From NCBI RefSeq assembly GCF_000169455.1, contig NZ_AAYC01000004.1, forward strand, positions 186,001 through 250,000: a DNA stretch of 64,000 nucleotides, written 5' to 3'. The stretch's first letter is position 1. Every line of letters begins with the position of its first letter. The notes below the pieces were generated by a model. That model saw nothing but the letters and a program-made list of their open reading frames with translations. It was not told the origin of the DNA and ran no database searches. Of this stretch, positions 1 to 8,292 are shown piece by piece. This DNA comes from Roseobacter sp. SK209-2-6 (GTDB lineage Bacteria; Pseudomonadota; Alphaproteobacteria; Rhodobacterales; Rhodobacteraceae). The translations under genes and the position numbers were made by a program.

Positions 1-1
1 A

Positions 2-262
2 CAAAGCCGTGCAGAGACAGACGATGATCTGCGAATGCGCGCTTTGGGTGCGGACCTGTTGTGGGAGGGCTGGCATCAACGAACGCGCAAACAGCTCAAC
101 ATGGAACTTGCCCAGGTCACCGCAAAGAAGCTGATGGCGATGGACCGGCTACGCCGAACTTTTGGTCGGAAAACCGCAGTTTCAGATATGGCAAAGACGG
201 AACAGACGCGTCTGAAAGCCGCCAAGGCCAAAGCTCTTACAGACCGATTGCTGCAACAATAA
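2..262 (+). CDS. C-terminal fragment of an unrecognised basic, coiled-coil-like protein
   Basis: The reading frame is open from the left edge, so only the C-terminal ~86 residues are present and the true start lies outside the window. The segment is rich in Lys, Arg, Ala and Gln with no hydrophobic stretch, and it reads like an amphipathic helix (KLMAMDRLRRTFGRK, then RLKAAKAKALTDRLLQQ at the end). It converges on the flagellar fliL operon, so a small flagellar accessory role (FliJ-like, or a gene at the end of an flhB/fliR-type operon) is possible. No family motif is visible, so this is inference from place and composition only. Confidence 0.5.
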   Translation, partial: QSRAETDDDLRMRALGADLLWEGWHQRTRKQLNMELAQVTAKKLMAMDRLRRTFGRKTAVSDMAKTEQTRLKAAKAKALTDRLLQQ

Positions 263-461
263 AACCGCATGTAGTTCCGAATGCTCAAGACGAGCGCGAT
301 CCCCACCTGGGATACTCTTGAACACCACAAAAACAGGCGGGTTCGCCTACTGGCATTCGCTGGTTCAAGCTCACGGCGAACCAATTGTGCAGGGTAGTGA
401 ACAACAGCCCTATGACAGTTCTGCTCATTTGAACCGTAGGTATTCATCTGACCAACAAAAC

Positions 462-490
462 AGACCGGCTCCTGTTGGGGCCGGTCTTTT
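462..490 (-). terminator. Bidirectional hairpin terminator between converging genes
   Basis: AGACCGGC (462-469) pairs exactly with GCCGGTCT (480-487), with T residues following on the plus strand and a T-rich run on the minus strand. It lies between the partial plus-strand gene and the end of the fliL operon and would serve both. Confidence 0.75.
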
Positions 491-513
491 AGTATTGGGT
501 AGAGTATTTTGTT

Positions 514-1050
514 TCAGACGTCCTGTCTGGAAATCTCGATGATCAACACGTCATAGATGCCCTTACCAATATCTCTTTGAGCCGCCTCGCGCAGAGCGGT
601 GCGAAGGGGGTCAAGCACATCCGAACGCGTGAAGGCACCGCGGAAACCGCCCATGTTGGCGTGATCAAACAACACTTGCAGAAAGGCGTCTCTCAGCTTT
701 GGTTCATAGGTGTGGATCCGCTCACTTAACCCCTTTCGAACTTCTAGCGATAGGGAGATCACAACAAGCGAAGACAGAGTTTCTTTTTCAACGACTGGAA
801 CAACAAATTGGTTGGCGATCTTGACGTATTCGCGCTCTTGTTCCGGAGGAAGATCTTCAAGCGCGACGTGATTGTCATCGGAGCTGTCCATTTCCATGTC
901 CATATCGTCACCCATATCGTCAGAGTGATCTGAACTGGCAGCCGCCACTTCAGGTGGTGGCGCTGGGGCAGGGGCCAGCATGATGCCGGCTCCGATCCCG
1001 GCACCGGTGCCGATGACAAGCAGGATAACGGGGAGTAGTTTGGCGATCAT
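514..1050 (-). CDS. fliL: Flagellar basal body-associated FliL-like protein
   Basis: 178 residues, the usual size for FliL. FliL is a single-pass inner-membrane protein that surrounds the stator units at the flagellar motor. An N-terminal membrane segment (about residues 5-25) is followed by a Pro/Ala stretch, then a very acidic Asp/Met/His/Ser linker (about 38-62). The periplasmic FliL-type domain follows, with LSLEVRKG and the closing DVLIIEISRQDV. It is the last gene of the operon that starts at flgB, 8 bases after flgH. The linker is unusually rich in Asp and Met. The family call rests on domain shape and position and is fairly sure. Confidence 0.82.
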   Translation of the reverse strand: MIAKLLPVILLVIGTGAGIGAGIMLAPAPAPPPEVAAASSDHSDDMGDDMDMEMDSSDDNHVALEDLPPEQEREYVKIANQFVVPVVEKETLSSLVVISLSLEVRKGLSERIHTYEPKLRDAFLQVLFDHANMGGFRGAFTRSDVLDPLRTALREAAQRDIGKGIYDVLIIEISRQDV

Positions 1051-1058
1051 GGCTTACC

Positions 1059-1799
1059 TCAGAATGGTAGGATCGCGTCCAGCACTTGCTGGCCGTATCT
1101 TGGTTGTTGAACGTCGGTGATTTGACCGCGACCACCATAGGAGACACGCGCAGAGGCGATCTTGTCATAGGTGATTTCGTTTTTACGGCTTATGTCCTGC
1201 GGCCGTACGTAGCCAGAAACCAAGAGTTCACGTAGTTCAAAGTTCACCCGCAGCTCCTGCGATCCGCTGATGGCTAAAACACCGTTAGGCAGAATATCTA
1301 CAACGGTTGCCGCGACCTTGAGTTCAAGCTTTTCGCTGCGTTTTACCGAACCGTTGCCACGTGAGGTCGAGGCACCGCCCAGATCAACAGCGGTAGCGGC
1401 TGAGGCTCCTGTCGGGAGGTGCTCATCCAGACGCTGTGGGAGACCCAATAGCTGTGGCATATTCAGGCTCTCTGAACTTGATCGGGATCGGCTGGTGTCA
1501 TTGGAGATTTCGGCCTCCTCATCGATCTCAATCACAACGGTAAGGATATCGCCCTTGTTCATGGCGCGCCGATCACCCAACAGGGATTGCTGTGAACCGC
1601 TCCAGAGAGAGGCGTTGTCAACGGGTCGTTGGCTTTGGACCTGGTGTGGGAGACCTTGCCAAAGCATCGCAACATGTTCTTGCGTTTCATTCGCCGGGGT
1701 AAAGCTGGGCGGCTTGCCCAGGTGATCCATACGGTTGCAGGCACCTAGTACAAACAGACCTGCAATCAGTCCTGTGGTGAAAAGAGTTTTCATTTTCAT
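1059..1799 (-). CDS. flgH: Flagellar L-ring lipoprotein FlgH
   Basis: 246 residues. FlgH forms the L-ring of the basal body in the outer membrane, anchored by lipid. The N-terminus is a lipoprotein signal peptide with the lipobox LGAC, which places the modified Cys near residue 21. The FlgH core is visible: SLWSGSQQSLLGDRRAMNKGD near residues 65-85, the ILTVVIEIDEEAEISN strand, a variable Ser-rich insert, and the conserved end with YVRPQDIS and the ITYDKIASARVSYGGRG region. Its start overlaps the end of flgA by one base, which points to coupled translation. Confidence 0.95.
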   Translation of the reverse strand: MKMKTLFTTGLIAGLFVLGACNRMDHLGKPPSFTPANETQEHVAMLWQGLPHQVQSQRPVDNASLWSGSQQSLLGDRRAMNKGDILTVVIEIDEEAEISNDTSRSRSSSESLNMPQLLGLPQRLDEHLPTGASAATAVDLGGASTSRGNGSVKRSEKLELKVAATVVDILPNGVLAISGSQELRVNFELRELLVSGYVRPQDISRKNEITYDKIASARVSYGGRGQITDVQQPRYGQQVLDAILPF

Positions 1800-2215
1800 T
1801 ATCTTACCTCTACGGACCCGTCAGCATTGATACGGCCAGTCACTGTTGATCTTGATGCTAGGTTCATGACTTTGATGATTTCACCTTCCGAACCGCGCCC
1901 TAGAGAGCGGCCCTCGGTGATGATGGTTAGCCCCCCTTGCCGATAGGCGAGCGTGACCAGATCGTTGCGATCGACGATTGCTGGTGGGCCGATGTCGCCG
2001 GCACGCATAGGGCGGCCCGGATAAAGAGCCACGCGTGCCTCCATTCCCACCACCACATTTGCATCCGACAGAGCACCAGGCAGGTTGACCTTTTTGAACG
2101 TCAGATCGGTTGCCTGGATAATTTCCTTGGCACGAATGGTACGCAGAGGCACCAGAATATCGGCCAGAGCGCTTTGTGCTGTCACAGCGATGAGGAAGGC
2201 GAGAAGGTGTTTCAT
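1799..2215 (-). CDS. flgA: Flagellar P-ring assembly chaperone FlgA
   Basis: 138 residues. FlgA is a periplasmic chaperone needed for FlgI to polymerise into the P-ring. A Sec signal peptide covers about residues 1-18 (cleavage near ALA). It is followed by the SAF/ChapFlgA domain, with LRTIRAKEIIQATDLTF and YPGRPMRAGDIGPPAIV, and a C-terminal part with LASRSTVTGRINADGSVEV. This is the short form of FlgA (the E. coli protein is about 219 residues), common in alphaproteobacteria. It overlaps flgG and flgH by one base on each side. The P-ring gene flgI itself is not in the window. Confidence 0.92.
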   Translation of the reverse strand: MKHLLAFLIAVTAQSALADILVPLRTIRAKEIIQATDLTFKKVNLPGALSDANVVVGMEARVALYPGRPMRAGDIGPPAIVDRNDLVTLAYRQGGLTIITEGRSLGRGSEGEIIKVMNLASRSTVTGRINADGSVEVR

Positions 2216-3000
2216 CAGCGTACCTGAGTGGTTGCGCCCATCATCTGATCAACAGCTGAGATGACTTTGGCGTTCATTTCATACCCGCGCTGGGCCTCGA
2301 TCAGCTCGGTGACCTCGCGGACCGAATCAACGGAGCTTCCCTCTAGGTATCCCTGCCGAAGGCTGCCCAGGCCGTCCTCTCCAGCGGTGGAGGTATTGGC
2401 GGCCCCCGACGCTTCTGTTGCGATGAAGAGGTTGCTACCAAGGGCTTCTAGGCCTTTGGGGTTGGTGAAGCCTGCGAGATTGAATTGACCCAACAGCTGA
2501 CCTGCGGTTGATTCGTCAAAATAGGCGTAGACTTCGCCCTCAGGGTTGATCGAGATGCTTAGGGCATCGTTTGGAATGGTGATTTCAGGAGAGACCGGAT
2601 AGCCGTCAGAGGTGACAATCAGGCCTTCGGCCGAGCGTTTCAACGCACCGTCGCGTGTATAGGCGCTTTGCCCAGAAGGCAGTGTGACCTCCAGATAGCC
2701 CTTGCCCTCAATGGCAACATCAAGATCGCTATTGGTCTGTTTCAGCGCCCCTTGGTTCAGATGCACTGAGATCGCAGCGGGACGCACACCCAGACCGACC
2801 TGCACACCGGTTGGCAGCACAGTCCCGTCAGAGGCATTGATTGTGCCGGCCCGGCTGACCTGCTGATAATGCAGGTCGGCGAATTCCGCACGACGCGCAT
2901 TATAGGCCGTGGTGTTCATGTTCGCGAGGTTGTTGGAAATGGTTTCAACACGCAGTTGCTGGGCGCTCATGCCGGTCGCGGCGATTTTCAGGGCACGCAT
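2215..3000 (-). CDS. flgG: Flagellar distal rod protein FlgG
   Basis: 261 residues, the standard FlgG length. FlgG builds the distal rod that crosses the peptidoglycan and P- and L-rings. The N-terminal rod motif MRALKIAATGMSAQQLRVE with SNNLANMNTTAYNARRAEF is present. So is the central LDVAIEGKGYLEV block, and the C-terminal EVTELIEAQRGYEMNAKVI motif shared by rod/hook proteins. Its start is 10 bases after the end of flgF. The gene belongs to the flgB-to-fliL operon. Confidence 0.97.
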   Translation of the reverse strand: MRALKIAATGMSAQQLRVETISNNLANMNTTAYNARRAEFADLHYQQVSRAGTINASDGTVLPTGVQVGLGVRPAAISVHLNQGALKQTNSDLDVAIEGKGYLEVTLPSGQSAYTRDGALKRSAEGLIVTSDGYPVSPEITIPNDALSISINPEGEVYAYFDESTAGQLLGQFNLAGFTNPKGLEALGSNLFIATEASGAANTSTAGEDGLGSLRQGYLEGSSVDSVREVTELIEAQRGYEMNAKVISAVDQMMGATTQVR

Positions 3001-3010
3001 TGGGTTTCTC

Positions 3011-3727
3011 CTACGACTTAATCAGATTCTTGATGGCATCACGAATGCGCCGGTCTTCTGTTTCCAGAAAGCTCTGGCCCATTTCATAGGCCCGCTGGAT
3101 TTCGATCATGCGGGTTACCTGACCGATGGCATTGACATTCGAGCCCTCGGTATAGCCCTGCAGCATGGCGACATTCTCAGCCGGGTCGATGTCCCCTTCT
3201 ACGCGGAACATGACGCCATCCTCGCGAACCATTGTGTTCTTATCAGCAGGGCGGAACAGGCCAATTTGTCCGATGGAGTTTCCATCTGCGGTGATGGTCC
3301 CATCCGCGCCAACCTCGATGGATTGGGCGCTGCCTGGAACAAAGACAGGAGAGCCGCCCGCGTCCATGACGCGATAGCCATCCATGGTAACCAGGTCACC
3401 TTCGGCATTGGGAGAAAAGGCACCAGCACGCGTCAGGCGTTCTCCCATCGGTGTTTCCACCATGAAGAACCCTTCGCCCTCAATCGCAAAATCAAAGGTG
3501 CCGCCAGTTTTGGTCAACTGACCTTGTTCCAGCGAAGTGTTGTAAATGTTGGCGCGTGACATCGACAGAGACTGCTGCCCTGGTGACGACTGCACATATT
3601 CAGAAAAAATAAGGCCCTCTGACCGGTAGCCAGTGGTTGCGGAGTTGGCAATATTGTTTGCCACGACGCGCATTTCGCGCATCAAGCCGCTTTGGCGGGA
3701 CAGGGTGGTATAGCTCGTAGCACCCAT
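3011..3727 (-). CDS. flgF: Flagellar proximal rod protein FlgF
   Basis: 238 residues. FlgF is a proximal rod subunit. The N-terminal flagellar rod motif is seen as LSRQSGLMREMRVVANNIAN with TTGYRSEGLIFSEYV. The middle shows FDFAIEGEGFFMVETP, and the C-terminus has the VTRMIEIQRAYEMGQSFLE motif. It is distinguished from FlgG by its shorter length, the MGATSYTTLS start and its place just upstream of flgG. Its start overlaps the stop of fliQ by one base. Confidence 0.95.
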   Translation of the reverse strand: MGATSYTTLSRQSGLMREMRVVANNIANSATTGYRSEGLIFSEYVQSSPGQQSLSMSRANIYNTSLEQGQLTKTGGTFDFAIEGEGFFMVETPMGERLTRAGAFSPNAEGDLVTMDGYRVMDAGGSPVFVPGSAQSIEVGADGTITADGNSIGQIGLFRPADKNTMVREDGVMFRVEGDIDPAENVAMLQGYTEGSNVNAIGQVTRMIEIQRAYEMGQSFLETEDRRIRDAIKNLIKS

Positions 3728-3999
3728 CAGGAGCCTCCAGCAATCAAGGGAATCACATGGCCGTCAAAAAAGGCCACAAGGGTCTGGGTCATGAAGCCCA
3801 TGGTCATCCAGAACACGACAACAATCGCGGCCAGCTTTGGCACGAAAGTAAGAGACATTTCCTGAACGGAAGTCAGGGCCTGAAACAGGCCGACGGCCAA
3901 TCCGACCACCAAAGCAACGGTCAGAATGGGGGTGGACATTGTCACGGCAGTCCAGAGTGCTTGCCGCAGGGTGTCGTAGAATTGGCCTTCAGTCATCAT
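3727..3999 (-). CDS. fliQ: Flagellar export gate protein FliQ
   Basis: 90 residues, the typical FliQ size, with two membrane segments (about residues 18-40 and 52-75). FliQ joins FliP and FliR in the export gate of the flagellar type III secretion system. The sequence has the family features: start MTEGQFYDTLRQALW, PILTVALVVGLAVGLFQALT, QEMSLTFVPK and a second hydrophobic helix. The fliQ gene is embedded in the rod operon between fliE and flgF, while fliP and fliR are not in this window. Confidence 0.95.
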   Translation of the reverse strand: MMTEGQFYDTLRQALWTAVTMSTPILTVALVVGLAVGLFQALTSVQEMSLTFVPKLAAIVVVFWMTMGFMTQTLVAFFDGHVIPLIAGGS

Positions 4000-4002
4000 G
4001 GC

Positions 4003-4302
4003 TTAGACCGGCATCCTCAGGATTTCCTGGTAGGCTTCAACAACCTTGTTGCGTACGGTCACTGCGGTTTCTACGGCGAGCTCGGTTTGTGCCAGAGCCT
4101 GAACCAAAGCATGTGGGTCGCTGGAGCTGGTCATGGACTGAACCGCGGTGGTCTCAGTTGCGCGCAAAGTGTTGGCGAACTGGGCAAAGCTTGACTTCAG
4201 TTGATCGCCGGCACTGGGACCGTTGAAATCCGGATCAACTTTGGTAGCGGGGCGGGCCGCCGTATAGCCGCTGGCGGCTGAAGTAACAGAGCGAATATCC
4301 AT
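4003..4302 (-). CDS. fliE: Flagellar hook-basal body complex protein FliE
   Basis: 99 residues. FliE links the MS-ring to the proximal rod. After a non-conserved N-terminal half, the FliE core is seen as FAQFANTLRATETTAVQSM, ending with LAQTELAVETAVTVRNKVVEAYQEILRMPV; the last part is the family's strongest motif. It lies 22 bases after flgC and 3 bases before fliQ, inside the rod operon. Confidence 0.93.
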   Translation of the reverse strand: MDIRSVTSAASGYTAARPATKVDPDFNGPSAGDQLKSSFAQFANTLRATETTAVQSMTSSSDPHALVQALAQTELAVETAVTVRNKVVEAYQEILRMPV

Positions 4303-4324
4303 TCTGGATCTCCTCGAGGTTGGT

Positions 4325-4717
4325 TTAGCGTCTCAGCAGGTCCATCAAAGATGCGGACATGCTGCGGGTTTGTTCGAACATTTTGAGGTTGGCGTCATAG
4401 CTGCGCTGCGCTTCGCGGGCATCAGCGATCTCGATCATCAGATCGACGTTTGAGCCTTCGTAGTGACCGGTGTCATCCGCCATCGGATGCGTTGGGTCGT
4501 AGATGTTGGTCAGTTCGGTGCGGTCAAGCGTAACGCGACCGGTCTCTACCTTTTCGGCGTCGTTCTGCAATTCGCGTACCGCCAGGAAAGGCACTGTTTT
4601 GCGGCGATACCCTGGCGTGTCTGCGTTGGAGATGTTTTCCGAAACATGGCGCAGGCGTTTGGCCTGTGCTTTCAGGCCGCTGGCCGTAACATTCAGGGAG
4701 TTTGCAAATTCACTCAT
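4325..4717 (-). CDS. flgC: Flagellar proximal rod protein FlgC
   Basis: 130 residues, as expected for FlgC. It is a proximal rod subunit exported through the flagellar secretion system. The N-terminal motif SLNVTASGLKAQAKRLRHVS with ENISNADTPGYRRKTVPF is present. The C-terminal helix has EGSNVDLMIEIADAREAQRS and YDANLKMFEQTRSMSASLMD. It starts 13 bases after the stop of flgB. Confidence 0.96.
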   Translation of the reverse strand: MSEFANSLNVTASGLKAQAKRLRHVSENISNADTPGYRRKTVPFLAVRELQNDAEKVETGRVTLDRTELTNIYDPTHPMADDTGHYEGSNVDLMIEIADAREAQRSYDANLKMFEQTRSMSASLMDLLRR

Positions 4718-4730
4718 CGGTCAGACCTCC

Positions 4731-5120
4731 TTATGCCTTGCCCAGGCTTGCGCGCAGAATGTTCATCGAGGATTTGTAAACCGCGAGGGCGCGTTTGTGC
4801 TGTCTTTGCACTTCGACGCCTTTGAGCATCTCCAATTCCAGTGAGACGGAGTTGTTGTTGGGATCACTGCCTTCCTTGGAACGCGAAACCGCCCAATCCA
4901 GATCACTACCAACCGCGCCATTCAGGTGATTGGACCGAGAGGCAATCATTTCACCAGGGCGAGTACCGGAGGCATAGATCTCTTTAAAGGGTTTGATGTC
5001 CTTGGCGTGATAGCCAGGGGTATCCGCATTGGCGATGTTCTCAGACACCAGTGCCTGGCGTTTCCCTGCATGGGTCGCCATGGAATATGCGATTTTGAAA
5101 ACATTCAGTTCCGTAAACAT
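4731..5120 (-). CDS. flgB: Flagellar proximal rod protein FlgB
   Basis: 129 residues from the chosen start. FlgB is the first rod subunit. Motifs seen are FKIAYSMATHAGKRQALVSE, NIANADTPGYHAKDIKPFKE and a C-terminal helix ending in VYKSSMNILRASLGKA. The frame is open to 5147, but ATG at 5120 (MFTELNVF) has a good ribosome binding site, GGGAGAAG, about 5 bases upstream and matches the family's usual start. First gene of the minus-strand operon that runs through fliL, and divergent from fliI. Confidence 0.94.
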   Translation of the reverse strand: MFTELNVFKIAYSMATHAGKRQALVSENIANADTPGYHAKDIKPFKEIYASGTRPGEMIASRSNHLNGAVGSDLDWAVSRSKEGSDPNNNSVSLELEMLKGVEVQRQHKRALAVYKSSMNILRASLGKA

Positions 5121-5209
5121 CGGGGCTTCTCCCTCGAGCGATTTCAATCAAGGCTTAACCCTGATTCCTTTAGAAATTGTTTTCAGAAGCTAAGTGGAGG
5201 CCTTAGGCC

Positions 5210-6538
5210 ATGATTGCAGAGCTGAAAGCTTTGACGGAACAAATCGCCGGCAGGAAGTTGGTTACACAGATGGGGCGCGTCACAGGAATTACCGGTGGGG
5301 AAATAGAAATATCGGGGCTGGAAAAACATGCCCGGATCGGAGATCGGCTGGTTTTGCAGCGCGGTCCAAAGGACCACCTTCACGGTGAAGTTCTGAAAAT
5401 AGATGTAAGTAAAATCAGCATGTTGCCAGATCGAGCGCCAGATCGCGTTGCGATTGGAGATCGGGTCTTGTTGCATCCTGCCGCAGATTTTGCGCCTTCT
5501 GACAATTGGGTCGGACGGGTGATTGATCCATTTGGTGAACCACTAGATGGGCGCCCCATGTTGCGCGGAAGTGAGGCACGAGACTTGATGGCGCCACCAC
5601 CCAAAGCGGCAGGACGGCGCCAAATGGGTGCCCGGCTTGCGACGGGGCTGTCAGTTCTCAATACGATTCTCCCGGTCGTTCAGGGACAAAGGGTCGGTCT
5701 TTTTGCAGGTTCGGGTGTTGGTAAATCGACTTTGTTGGCTAAACTTGCGCAATCGATGGAGGCCGACGTTGTTGTTATGGCCCTTATTGGTGAGCGCGGG
5801 CGAGAGGTGAATCACTTTGTTGAAGAGGTTCTCGGTCCAGAAGGGATGAAACGCGCGATCGTGGTTGCAGCAACCTCTGACCAATCCGCGCTGGTACGCC
5901 GACGCTGTGCCTGGTCTGCCATGACCATCGCAGAACATTTTCGCGATCAGGGTAAGAATGTGCTCTTTATGGCAGATTCTGTGACACGTTTTGCCGAAGC
6001 GCACAGAGAGATTGCGGCAGCATCGGGTGAGGCGCCGGCCCTGCGGGGTTATCCGCCTTCCGTCACCCCCCTGATCACGGGTCTCTGCGAGAGAGCAGGC
6101 CCCGGCGCAGAGGGGCATGGAGATATCACAGCGGTCTTCAGCGTCCTTGTGGCGGGGTCGGACATGGAGGAACCCATTGCAGACATTCTGAGAGGGGTGC
6201 TGGATGGACATATTGTTCTTAATCGCGAAATTGCCGAACGCGGACGATTCCCGGCGATTGATGTATCTCGCTCCGTTTCGCGTAGCCTTCCAGCTGCAGC
6301 GACGGATGACGAAAACGCGATGATCCTAGAGGTGCGAAAATACCTTGGTTCATATGAGCAATCCGAAGTGATGATCCGCGCTGGCCTCTATTCTGAAGGC
6401 AACGATTTGGTGCTGGATCAGGCGGTGAAGCTCTGGCCAGAACTGGACAGTTTCTTTGGCAAAGAAGACGCGCAGGGAATTTCAAACAGCTTTGGCAAGC
6501 TGCAATTGTTGCTTCGGCGGGCAGGTAAGAAACGCTGA
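5210..6538 (+). CDS. fliI: Flagellar type III export ATPase FliI
   Basis: 442 residues. FliI is the F1-beta-like ATPase that energises export of rod, hook and filament proteins. The P-loop GLFAGSGVGKST lies near residues 163-174. Other family motifs are ALIGERGREVNHFVEEVLG, the Walker B region FMADSVTRFAEAHREIA near 250-265, and SVTPLITGLCERAGPG. The N-terminal 140 residues form the beta-barrel domain (RVIDPFGEPLDG). GTGGAGG just upstream of ATG 5210 is a clear ribosome binding site. The gene stands alone, transcribed away from flgB, and ends at a strong bidirectional terminator. FliH and FliJ are not adjacent. Confidence 0.97.
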   Translation: MIAELKALTEQIAGRKLVTQMGRVTGITGGEIEISGLEKHARIGDRLVLQRGPKDHLHGEVLKIDVSKISMLPDRAPDRVAIGDRVLLHPAADFAPSDNWVGRVIDPFGEPLDGRPMLRGSEARDLMAPPPKAAGRRQMGARLATGLSVLNTILPVVQGQRVGLFAGSGVGKSTLLAKLAQSMEADVVVMALIGERGREVNHFVEEVLGPEGMKRAIVVAATSDQSALVRRRCAWSAMTIAEHFRDQGKNVLFMADSVTRFAEAHREIAAASGEAPALRGYPPSVTPLITGLCERAGPGAEGHGDITAVFSVLVAGSDMEEPIADILRGVLDGHIVLNREIAERGRFPAIDVSRSVSRSLPAAATDDENAMILEVRKYLGSYEQSEVMIRAGLYSEGNDLVLDQAVKLWPELDSFFGKEDAQGISNSFGKLQLLLRRAGKKR

Positions 6539-6565
6539 TCTCTGAGCTGAGAGTTCTAGAAAGAA

Positions 6566-6614
6566 GATATGAAAAAGGTGCTGACCGGAATACGGTGAGC
6601 ACCTTTTTCATATC
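6566..6614. terminator. Long bidirectional terminator between fliI and the DUF1217 gene
   Basis: A 17-base arm starting GATATGAAAAAGGTGCT is repeated exactly as its inverse complement at 6598-6614. The stem continues inward with ACCG/CGGT after one mismatch. A and T runs on both flanks make it a terminator for both convergent transcripts. Confidence 0.9.
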
Positions 6615-6650
6615 CTACCCAAGCGGATAGCTGCTAAAACTCCGAAAGGA

Positions 6651-7457
6651 TCAGCTTTGCAACAATAACAACGCCGCGCTTGATCCAGAAATGGATGCAT
6701 TGAATGCAGCGATTTCTGAACGCGCCAGATAGGTGCTGATGAGGTTGCTCATCTTTTCAGGGTCACTGAATTCTGAAAGGTCATCCGATCCAAAGAACCT
6801 TTCCGAAGCTTCACGAAAAATTTTGACCTGCTGATCAACATCAACCTGGCCAATGCTGTCCGGTAGACCCAAGGCCGTTTGCATCATCGAATGTAACTGG
6901 GGCTGGCCAATAATGTTGTACCATTGCGTATTGATGGAAGGTGTTTCACCATCCTCACCTTCAGCAACCAGAGGAACCAATTCGCGTTCCGCATAAAGTG
7001 CTACACGCAAAGTCTGTTCCTGATTGCCGACAGCGGTCTCGAAGGACTGAGTTTTATTGGTGAAAACCACGTCTTTCATGGCTTCCAGATCGCCGGTCTT
7101 GCGGGATTCACCTGGGCCAAAACCAAAAGCATCGGTAAATGAAACCCAGCGATCATCGCCCAAGCGGGTCGCTAGGGCATCATCCGCAGAAGAGCCCTCT
7201 TCCAGCACCTTTTGCACAAGGGCTTTCATGTCGATCTGATCTTCCAGGCCAAAGGCACCAAGCGCTACAGAAAGAAGTCGCCTGTCCTTGATCAGATCTT
7301 CTGCGGTTTCTACCTTCCCAATATTTTCAAGAAAGTAGTCACTCTCCCGTTCTATGGCGGCGCCACTGGAGAAGACCTCAAACTGGCGGTCATAGGTGGA
7401 TTGGAGAAAATTCCAACCCGGGATGCCGCCGCCCAGAAGGATCGGATCGAAACTCAT
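6651..7457 (-). CDS. DUF1217 family flagellar-cluster protein
   Basis: 268 residues. It resembles the DUF1217 family found inside alphaproteobacterial flagellar clusters, whose biochemical role is not established. It begins MSFDPILLGGGIPGWNFLQS and continues with YDRQFEVFSSGAAIERESDY. The middle region (EQTLRVALYAERELV) and the Ala/Ser-rich C-terminal helix ending IAAFNASISGSSAALLLLQS give an overall helical, secreted rod/hook-like look without the classical rod motifs. Its start overlaps the end of flbT by 4 bases, so it is translationally coupled to the flagellin regulators. A structural or export-related axial role is inference. Confidence 0.8.
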   Translation of the reverse strand: MSFDPILLGGGIPGWNFLQSTYDRQFEVFSSGAAIERESDYFLENIGKVETAEDLIKDRRLLSVALGAFGLEDQIDMKALVQKVLEEGSSADDALATRLGDDRWVSFTDAFGFGPGESRKTGDLEAMKDVVFTNKTQSFETAVGNQEQTLRVALYAERELVPLVAEGEDGETPSINTQWYNIIGQPQLHSMMQTALGLPDSIGQVDVDQQVKIFREASERFFGSDDLSEFSDPEKMSNLISTYLARSEIAAFNASISGSSAALLLLQS

Positions 7458-7858
7458 GACGGTCTGATTGCCATCAAGCGTTCCTCACGTGGCAAAAGGG
7501 CACGCAGAGCCTTGAGGCACCGGTAATGATTATCATTGATAAGCGCATCGGTCGCTTCGGCCAGATTGGCGCGGCTGTCGGGATCCACAAAGATCTGGCT
7601 CAGCTCTTCGATGTTGCGCAGCATTGGCATGCGATTTTCTTCGGGGTCGCTGTCGCCAGTCAAGATCAACTGTGCCGCATAGCAGACCCGACGGACAGGG
7701 GTGTTGGCTTCTTCGGGGTGAATTGCATCACGCAGCCGAAGGATGTGCGCATCGGGTGTCACAATAGACAACCTGCTGCGTCGGTCGCCATTTTCGATGA
7801 CAGCCCCATTGACGAGAACGCGTTCTTTTGGGGCGAGTTTTAGGACCAGGCCGCTCAT
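7454..7858 (-). CDS. flbT: Flagellin mRNA regulator FlbT
   Basis: 134 residues, the normal FlbT length. In Caulobacter FlbT is a post-transcriptional repressor that acts on the 5' leader of flagellin mRNA when assembly is incomplete. The sequence shows the family pattern: LVLKLAPKERVLVNGAVIEN, the RSRLSIVTPDAHILR block, and ALINDNHYRCLKALRALLPR near the C-terminus. It sits 2 bases after flaF and overlaps the DUF1217 gene by 4 bases, in the order flagellin-flaF-flbT. Confidence 0.95.
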   Translation of the reverse strand: MSGLVLKLAPKERVLVNGAVIENGDRRSRLSIVTPDAHILRLRDAIHPEEANTPVRRVCYAAQLILTGDSDPEENRMPMLRNIEELSQIFVDPDSRANLAEATDALINDNHYRCLKALRALLPREERLMAIRPS

Positions 7859-7860
7859 AT

Positions 7861-8247
7861 TCAGGATGCTCCGCTGCGGAGGCCACGCATAATGGCCGTA
7901 TTGATTTCAACCAGAGGCTTTATCCCCGCTTTTCGGGAGAGCACTTTGCTGGTGTGTTGACGAGTAAATTCCGCTAGGTAAAGGAGGTTCGTTTTCACTT
8001 CTTGCGGCAATTGATTTTCTTTAGCTAACAAATCGACTTCGAAGATGTTCCACATCTTGCGGTTTGTATGCAAAGCACTTGCCAGAACTTTGAAGCCTTC
8101 CGGTCCGGATTTGGCATTTGCAACCTTATGCGCTGCAAGCAGTTTGTGCGTCGCGCGGGCTACAACCTCATACTCATTATCTTTGGTTGTTCGAGTCGGG
8201 GCCTTCGCCGCGGAATAGGCACTCTTCGCTTTCAGAAGGGCATTCAC
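7861..8247 (-). CDS. flaF: Flagellin regulator FlaF
   Basis: 128 residues. FlaF is the partner of FlbT in alphaproteobacteria and is needed for flagellin synthesis or secretion. Features seen are AKSAYSAAKAPTRTTKDNEY, EVVARATHKLLAAHK, the LHTNRKMWNIFEVDLLAKEN core and LYLAEFTRQHTSKVLSRKAG. The Trp-containing core near residue 65 is the family hallmark. It lies 84 bases downstream of flagellin, after a strong hairpin, and 2 bases before flbT. Confidence 0.93.
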   Translation of the reverse strand: MNALLKAKSAYSAAKAPTRTTKDNEYEVVARATHKLLAAHKVANAKSGPEGFKVLASALHTNRKMWNIFEVDLLAKENQLPQEVKTNLLYLAEFTRQHTSKVLSRKAGIKPLVEINTAIMRGLRSGAS

Positions 8248-8292
8248 GTGTTTTCCTAACGTATTATTTCTTCAGATTCTCTGAGAGAGGTG

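Noticed and set aside
5148-5209. CtrA site in the flgB/fliI divergent region
   Set aside because: TTAACC is present, but no second half at the right spacing (7 bases) was found.
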